NCBI GenBank assembly: GCA_012270665.1
Contig: JAAXHY010000510.1
Coordinates: 1-10,119, forward strand
DNA length: 10,119 bases
Source of the DNA: Dehalococcoidia bacterium
GTDB lineage: Bacteria > Chloroflexota > Dehalococcoidia > SAR202 > UBA11138
Reading direction: 5' to 3'
Below are positions 6,512 through 10,119 of this stretch, piece after piece. The translations under genes and the position numbers were made by a program. The notes under the pieces were generated by a model. That model was given only the letters and a program-made list of their open reading frames with translations, was not told the DNA's origin and did no database searches. Every line of letters begins with the position of its first letter. Positions within the stretch are counted from its first letter, which is position 1.

Positions 6512-7381
6512 TCAGTGTAGGGACTCCGCTTCGCCGCCCAGGTTGGAAGTTCCCGACCTCCACCTTGATGAGTTCAGCCGGTTCAACAGCGCGGTGTAGC
6601 CCAGCGCGACCAGGAACACCACGGCGGAAAACAGCACCACCGACGCGCCCGACGACACGTCTATATAGAAGCTCATATACAGTCCGCCGAGTCCGCAGAA
6701 CGCCCCAATCCCCACCGACAGCATCAGCATCCTGTTGAAGTCATTCGTCAGCAGACGCGCCGCGACCGGCGGTATGACGATCGCGGCCGCGATCATAGTT
6801 ACTCCGAGTACCTGTAGCGAAACAACGATTACCGCCGCCAGCAGCAACGCGAATCCGGCGTCTATCCAGCCTGTCGGCACCCCATAGAATCGCGCGACTT
6901 CATAGTCGAACGTGGTGAACAGAAGATACTTGTACCCGACGAATACCGCGACCGCTGCAATCAGCGTCACCGCGACTATCGCCAGCATATCCGCCTGCGT
7001 GATGCCCAGTATGTTTCCGAACAACGCGGCGTCGAAACTCCGCGTGAAATTTCTAAACTTGCTGATTAGCGCTATCCCCAGCGCGAAACTGGACGTGGTC
7101 ACGATTCCTATTGCGGCGTCCGCGCTGATGCTGCGCTTCCGTGAGGCGATGTTGATGAGCATCGCCGACACGAATCCCCACAGGCTCGCCCCGAGAAAGA
7201 AGTTGATAGAGAGAACGTAGCTCGCAACCGCCCCCCCAAATATCGCGTGCGCCAGACCGTGCCCAATATACGACATCTGTCTCAGCACCACATACACGCC
7301 TATCAGCCCACACAACCCTCCGACCAGCGTCGCCACTATCAGGCCCCTGACGAAGAACTCATACTCCAGCGGCGTGAACAC
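6512..7381 (-). CDS. znuB: Metal ABC transporter permease, ABC-3 family (ZnuB-like)
   Basis: This is the inner-membrane permease of a zinc or manganese importer, 289 residues, normal for the family. Hydrophobic segments at about 10-34, 43-60, 62-78, 90-106, 130-149, 174-208, 217-235 and 243-266 suggest seven to eight membrane helices. The family motif after the first helix reads MSYIGHGLAHAIFGG (36-50). The late conserved stretch LGVTMIAAAIVIPPVAARLL (192-211) is typical of ABC-3 permeases. The start is GTG at 7381, 6 nt after the ATPase gene, whose TAA stop forms the first bases of the ribosome site TAAGG. It is the last gene of the operon. Substrate choice cannot be read from the permease; zinc is inferred from the binding protein. 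Confidence 0.93.
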   Translation of the reverse strand: MFTPLEYEFFVRGLIVATLVGGLCGLIGVYVVLRQMSYIGHGLAHAIFGGAVASYVLSINFFLGASLWGFVSAMLINIASRKRSISADAAIGIVTTSSFALGIALISKFRNFTRSFDAALFGNILGITQADMLAIVAVTLIAAVAVFVGYKYLLFTTFDYEVARFYGVPTGWIDAGFALLLAAVIVVSLQVLGVTMIAAAIVIPPVAARLLTNDFNRMLMLSVGIGAFCGLGGLYMSFYIDVSSGASVVLFSAVVFLVALGYTALLNRLNSSRWRSGTSNLGGEAESLH

Positions 7382-7387
7382 TGTGCC

Positions 7388-8251
7388 TTACGCCCTCCGC
7401 TCGTTATCGAAATGGACATTGTGCGAGTTTCCTCTCCCGTTGCCGTTCCGACCGAAGAAGTGCGGAGTCTCCGCCACAAGCTTCATGCCCATGTATTCGG
7501 TAACCACTATGTCGGCGTTGTACGTTCGCTTCAGAACCTCGGGCGTGAAGATTCTACTCGGCGGTCCCGAGTCCACCACCCGCCCGTTCACGCACACCAC
7601 CCAGGGCAGGTGAGCGGCCACCGAGTTTATCTCGTGGGTCGTCATGATGATAGTGACGTCCTGGTGGTTCAACTCGTCCAGAAGGTGCATCACCTCGTCC
7701 CGCGTCTTGATGTCCACTCCCGATGTCGGTTCGTCCAGCAGCAGAACATGGGGACTGCCCACCAGCGCCCGCGCTAGGAACGACCTCTGCTGCTGTCCCC
7801 CCGAAAGTTCTCGGATGTGCCGCTTCGCCAGGTCGGCTATTCCCAGCCGCTCCATGATCTCCAGCGCGTGTTCGTAGTCCCGCTTCTGGCGCCACGGCAG
7901 CCACCACCGGCTTGATGTGAACCCCATCATCACTACCTGCTCCACCGTCACCGGGAAGTTCCAGTCTATCGTCTCGAGCTGAGGCACGTATCCGATGCGC
8001 GGCCTCTGGTCGGCGATTGATTGACCCTCTACCACCACCTCCCCCTCATAGACTTCCACCGCTCCCAGTATGGTGCGCAAAAGGGTCGTCTTACCCGACC
8101 CGCTTGGCCCCAGCAGACCAACGAAGCCCCCCCGGTTCACCGCCAGGTCAACCGATTCGAGCGCCGGACTGCCCCCATAGCCGCTTGTTACGCCTCTCAG
8201 CTCGACTATCGGCTCTTCATGTTCGTATTGGTGTGGAATCGGATGAAGCAA
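7388..8251 (-). CDS. znuC: Metal ABC transporter ATP-binding protein (ZnuC-like)
   Basis: This is the cytoplasmic ATPase that powers the ABC-3 permease encoded downstream. In its 287 residues Walker A GPSGSGKTT is at 48-56, the Q-loop YVPQLETIDWNFPVTV at 88-103 (the DWNFP form is typical of zinc/manganese importers), the signature LSGGQQQR at 149-156, Walker B LLLDEPTSGVD at 170-180, and the switch His at 206 in TTHE. The last 20 or so residues are rich in Gly, Asn and His and are not part of the core fold. The start is TTG at 8251, 6 nt after the binding-protein gene, with TAAGG (the TAA is that gene's stop) 4 nt upstream. No ATG fits upstream of Walker A, which supports the rare start. Confidence 0.93.
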   Translation of the reverse strand: MLHPIPHQYEHEEPIVELRGVTSGYGGSPALESVDLAVNRGGFVGLLGPSGSGKTTLLRTILGAVEVYEGEVVVEGQSIADQRPRIGYVPQLETIDWNFPVTVEQVVMMGFTSSRWWLPWRQKRDYEHALEIMERLGIADLAKRHIRELSGGQQQRSFLARALVGSPHVLLLDEPTSGVDIKTRDEVMHLLDELNHQDVTIIMTTHEINSVAAHLPWVVCVNGRVVDSGPPSRIFTPEVLKRTYNADIVVTEYMGMKLVAETPHFFGRNGNGRGNSHNVHFDNERRA

Positions 8252-8257
8252 AGTACC

Positions 8258-9343
8258 TTACTCTGGATAGACTGCGCTGCTTTCGCCATCGAACACGCGC
8301 CCCGTGTCGAATCCTTCCATTGATTCCACGCTGCCTCCAAGCGCCGGGACCATTATCCGTATATTCGACGCCATCAGCCCCATGTATGTGTGATCGGGAT
8401 CGCCGTGAGAACCCGGCAGATCGTCGTCCCTTAGCTGGTCCACGAACTTGGCCCCGCCCTCCTTCGCTATCTGCTCCATGACCGGACTGGGGAACACCTC
8501 TGACCCGAACACCGCAGGGACCCCCGCCTCCCTCACCTGGTCTATAAGCGTCGCCACCTCACGAGCCGACGGCTCGCTGAAATCCGAAGGCTGCACCGCC
8601 CCGATGATCTCGAAACCGTACCGCGTGCTGAAGAATGGGAACGAGTCGTGGTACGTGAGCAGTTTGCGGTCCTCCGGCGGAATCGTGTTGACCGCGGCGG
8701 CGATCCGTCCGTCCAGATCGTTCAGCCGCTCCTCCAGCTTTGCGAAATTCTCAGCGTAGTAATCGGCGTTGTCGGGGTCGAGCGCCGACAATTCCGCCCT
8801 CACCAAGTCAGCGTACTTGATGGCCAGGTCAGGGCTTGTCCACAGATGCGGATTCGGATGTCCGTCGGTCTCTGGGAACGAGAAGTCGAACACCCACTGG
8901 TCGCGCGTGATGGCCTTGTCCCCCAGCGTGAGAATAACCGCGCCCGCCTTCTTGTTCGCTCGCGCCATTCCCAGCGACGGCTCTTCTAGGAACAACCCGT
9001 TGAGCACGATGAGATCGGCCTCCGCTATAACCGTAGCCACCGAAGGCGCCGGCTCGAATGTGTGGGAATTCACTCCCTCCGGCACGATTCCCTCCAGCCG
9101 TATCCGTGCGCCGCCCACATTTTCCACCAGGCTCGTTATTGGAGAAACGGTACTGACCACTTTCAGCATCTCTGGCGATCCCGCCCTTGAAACACCCTCC
9201 TCTCCACTCTCGGAGCAGGACAAGACGGAGATCATGAAAATAGCGAGTAGGCAGACGACCGAAACACGTAGTCCAATTCTCGGAGTGCGATGGATCACCT
9301 CATTAGTGATTTCACGGAGAGATGGTCCCCTCATAGGGTTCAT
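8258..9343 (-). CDS. znuA: Zinc-type metal-binding lipoprotein of the ABC importer (ZnuA/TroA family)
   Basis: This extracytoplasmic binding protein delivers metal to the permease (cluster A-I, ZnuA/TroA/PsaA). It has 361 residues from ATG 9343. A hydrophobic segment (about 25-40) ends in VLSC with Cys43, a lipobox, so it is likely a lipid-anchored protein. The four ligand positions fit His94 (SHTFEP), His166 (NPHLW), His232 (YHDSF) and Asp317 (DHTYMGLMASN). A His at the third position is usual for zinc-type proteins, whereas manganese proteins of the PsaA type have Glu there. The long His-rich loop of many ZnuA proteins is absent. The start lies 4 nt after the fur stop; GGAGG at the end of fur is 12 nt upstream, rather far. 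An in-frame TTG extension to 9406 inside fur was not chosen. Confidence 0.92.
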   Translation of the reverse strand: MNPMRGPSLREITNEVIHRTPRIGLRVSVVCLLAIFMISVLSCSESGEEGVSRAGSPEMLKVVSTVSPITSLVENVGGARIRLEGIVPEGVNSHTFEPAPSVATVIAEADLIVLNGLFLEEPSLGMARANKKAGAVILTLGDKAITRDQWVFDFSFPETDGHPNPHLWTSPDLAIKYADLVRAELSALDPDNADYYAENFAKLEERLNDLDGRIAAAVNTIPPEDRKLLTYHDSFPFFSTRYGFEIIGAVQPSDFSEPSAREVATLIDQVREAGVPAVFGSEVFPSPVMEQIAKEGGAKFVDQLRDDDLPGSHGDPDHTYMGLMASNIRIMVPALGGSVESMEGFDTGRVFDGESSAVYPE

Positions 9344-9347
9344 AGAG

Positions 9348-9788
9348 TCAGCCTGCCTCCTCGGACTCGTCCCGACAATCGCGGCACAGCCCGAACAACG
9401 CGACATGGTTCATATCCGCCTCGAAACCGTAGCTGTCCAGTATCTCGGAACCGAGCGCTCCCAGAAATTCGTCGTCTAGCAGCGCGATCCGTCCGCACGG
9501 ATTACAAATGAGATGATGGTGCCTGTCCTGTTCCAGCCACTCGTAAGCATAGGTTCCGCTCCCCATATCCGTTTCGGAGACAAGGCGCATCTGCTTCAGC
9601 ATATCCAGCGTGCGATACACGGTCGAGAGGTCCATGTACGAATAGGACTCCTTGACCCGCTCCAACACCTCGGCAGCCGTGACGTGGTCCTGTGAGTGCC
9701 TGACCGCGGACAGGATCATGAGCCGCTGCGGAGTCGGCCTGTGACCATACTCCCTAAGCGTCTGTAACATCTTTTCTTCGCAGGGCAT
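9348..9788 (-). CDS. zur: Fur-family metal regulator, probably Zur
   Basis: This is a metal-dependent transcriptional repressor of 146 residues, the normal Fur-family size. The N-terminal winged helix holds RPTPQRLMIL (17-26) and the recognition helix DLSTVYRTLDMLKQM (53-67). The dimerisation domain has HHHLIC (90-95). Two CxxC pairs (C95/C98 and C135/C138) form the structural zinc site, and H128 in NHVALFGLC is a likely sensor ligand. Zinc specificity is inferred because it is the first gene of an operon with a His-rich-site binding protein; Fur or PerR cannot be excluded from sequence. The start ATG 9788 is firm: AGGAGGG lies 4 nt upstream and a good promoter lies before it. It is probably autoregulated through the palindromes upstream. 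Confidence 0.93.
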   Translation of the reverse strand: MPCEEKMLQTLREYGHRPTPQRLMILSAVRHSQDHVTAAEVLERVKESYSYMDLSTVYRTLDMLKQMRLVSETDMGSGTYAYEWLEQDRHHHLICNPCGRIALLDDEFLGALGSEILDSYGFEADMNHVALFGLCRDCRDESEEAG

Positions 9789-9792
9789 ATCG

Positions 9793-9799
9793 CCCTCCT
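9793..9799 (-). promoter_or_regulatory. Shine-Dalgarno AGGAGGG of the Fur-family gene
   Basis: AGGAGGG lies 4 nt before ATG 9788 and directly follows AATAATACC, one arm of a distant inverted repeat. It confirms the start of the regulator. Confidence 0.75.
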
Positions 9800-9876
9800 G
9801 GTATTATTGGAAGTCAAAGAATACGGCATCCGCAAAGATATATCAAGAGTAATCAGTAGCATATACTAATAATACC
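9800..9876. repeat. 9-bp inverted repeat flanking the fur promoter
   Basis: GGTATTATT (9800-9808) and AATAATACC (9868-9876) are perfect inverted copies 59 nt apart. The -35 and -10 boxes lie between them. One arm falls in the transcribed leader just before the Shine-Dalgarno, the other about 22 nt upstream of the -35 box. They could be paired operator sites. A hairpin would form only in an RNA started further upstream. Confidence 0.45.
9818..9846 (-). promoter_or_regulatory. Sigma-70-type promoter of the fur-znuACB operon
   Basis: TTGATA (9846-9841) and TATTCT (9823-9818) are separated by exactly 17 nt, matching 5 of 6 and 4 of 6 consensus bases. The predicted start is near 9811, giving a leader of about 23 nt with a strong ribosome site. 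It likely drives the regulator and the three transporter genes together. Confidence 0.65.
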
Positions 9877-9898
9877 TCTTGCAAATCATTGCATATAC
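9859..9898. repeat. GCATATAC direct repeat
   Basis: GCATATAC occurs at 9859-9866 and 9891-9898, 32 bp apart, about three helical turns. The copies bracket the TGCAA-ATCA-TTGCA palindrome and one arm of the AATAATACC repeat, so they may belong to the regulatory region. Confidence 0.35.
9880..9893. promoter_or_regulatory. Candidate Fur/Zur operator, TGCAA-ATCA-TTGCA
   Basis: This is a perfect 5-bp inverted repeat with a 4-bp spacer. It contains AATCATT (9884-9890), the AATNATT core seen in several Fur and Zur boxes. It lies about 35 nt upstream of the -35 box of the regulator. Assignment as an operator is inferred from core and position. Confidence 0.4.
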
Positions 9899-10119
9899 AG
9901 AAAGCAGGCAGAAAGACTTATGCGACTTTGGAGACTAACTCACCAAGTGGATTGTGGTAGCATATCTACAAATGGTTAGTCGGATGGCTTGGGGCGATAA
10001 GAATGATTCTTGCCCTGGCTGTTCATGCGGGCTGGCTATACGTTGAGAGGCGCGTTTGTTCTTCTTTCAGTGGGATCAGGAGGATTGGAAGCAGGCTTTG
10101 ATAATCTTGGCCTACGTGG
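9899..10119. other. Right-edge region without a confident gene
   Basis: No recognised gene lies here. A 49-nt fold is possible at 9933-9981: GACTAAC and GTTAGTC form the outer stem and GTAG-CATAT-CTAC an inner hairpin. A palindrome follows at 9999-10011. On the plus strand an ATG at 10025 opens a frame that stays open to the window edge (MRAGYTLRGAFVLLSV at its start) but has no Shine-Dalgarno. It could be the start of a divergent gene. Two short plus frames, at 9972 and 10003, are closed and unsupported. Confidence 0.4.
9999..10011. promoter_or_regulatory. Perfect 13-bp palindrome AAGAATGATTCTT, candidate Fur/Zur box
   Basis: Six-base arms AAGAAT and ATTCTT flank a central G. The core AATGATT is the same (on the opposite strand) as in the palindrome at 9880-9893, and the 6-1-6 layout resembles Fur-family boxes. 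It is 118 bp, centre to centre, from that site and 14 nt before the ATG at 10025, so it could serve a divergent gene. Confidence 0.45.

Noticed and set aside
9344..9406. N-terminal extension of znuA inside fur
   Set aside because: It would overlap the end of fur and put the signal segment far from the N-terminus; ATG 9343 gives a normal lipoprotein signal.
8769..9479. Plus-strand frame spanning znuA and the end of fur
   Set aside because: It crosses two well-supported minus-strand genes and shows no domain; a shadow frame.
9933..9981. tRNA-like fold
   Set aside because: Only 49 nt, with no TPsiC arm or acceptor end.
9972..10046. 24-codon plus-strand frame containing CPGCSC
   Set aside because: No ribosome site and too short to support without comparative data.

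Overview
The window comes from a GC-rich bacterial chromosome, and every confident gene lies on the minus strand, so the gene order reads from right to left. No rRNA, tRNA, phage, IS or CRISPR signal was seen. The gene content (hydantoinase/oxoprolinase pair plus metallo-hydrolase, Fur-led metal ABC operon, and a DEAD-box helicase with a CxxC-x17-CxxC zinc domain) recalls Chloroflexota of the Dehalococcoidia/SAR202 type. That placement is an impression from gene families, not a measurement.

Right side (9788 down to 6512): a compact metal-uptake operon. A Fur-family regulator, probably Zur, is followed by a lipoprotein metal-binding protein (ZnuA-like), an ABC ATPase (ZnuC-like) and an ABC-3 permease (ZnuB-like). 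Gaps between genes are 4, 6 and 6 nt. The ATPase and permease start with TTG and GTG, and the Shine-Dalgarno of each is built into the stop codon of the preceding gene (TAAGG). A good sigma-70-type promoter lies before the regulator, and two AATGATT-centred palindromes further upstream are candidate Fur/Zur operators. The likely logic is zinc-dependent autoregulation of a high-affinity zinc importer.

Middle (6349 down to 4988): a DEAD-box RNA helicase whose N-terminus carries a basic stretch and an exact CxxC-x17-CxxC zinc ribbon. A 10-bp hairpin encloses its stop codon.

Left side (4761 down to 87): a second operon of hyuA-type and hyuB-type subunits (ATP-dependent hydantoinase/oxoprolinase/ketone carboxylase superfamily) and an MBL-fold metallo-hydrolase. 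The hydrolase frame is broken by an in-frame TAG at codon 36, just after a perfect ribosome binding site, with a plausible restart 55 nt downstream. The hyu promoter region has a perfect TATAAT box followed by a palindrome. The last 32 bases may hold the start of another minus-strand gene.

The right 331 bases (9789-10119) hold the fur promoter and several palindromes but no confident gene. I found no clearly new system. The items most worth checking are the zinc-ribbon helicase, the interrupted hydrolase, and the paired AATGATT palindromes near the regulator.
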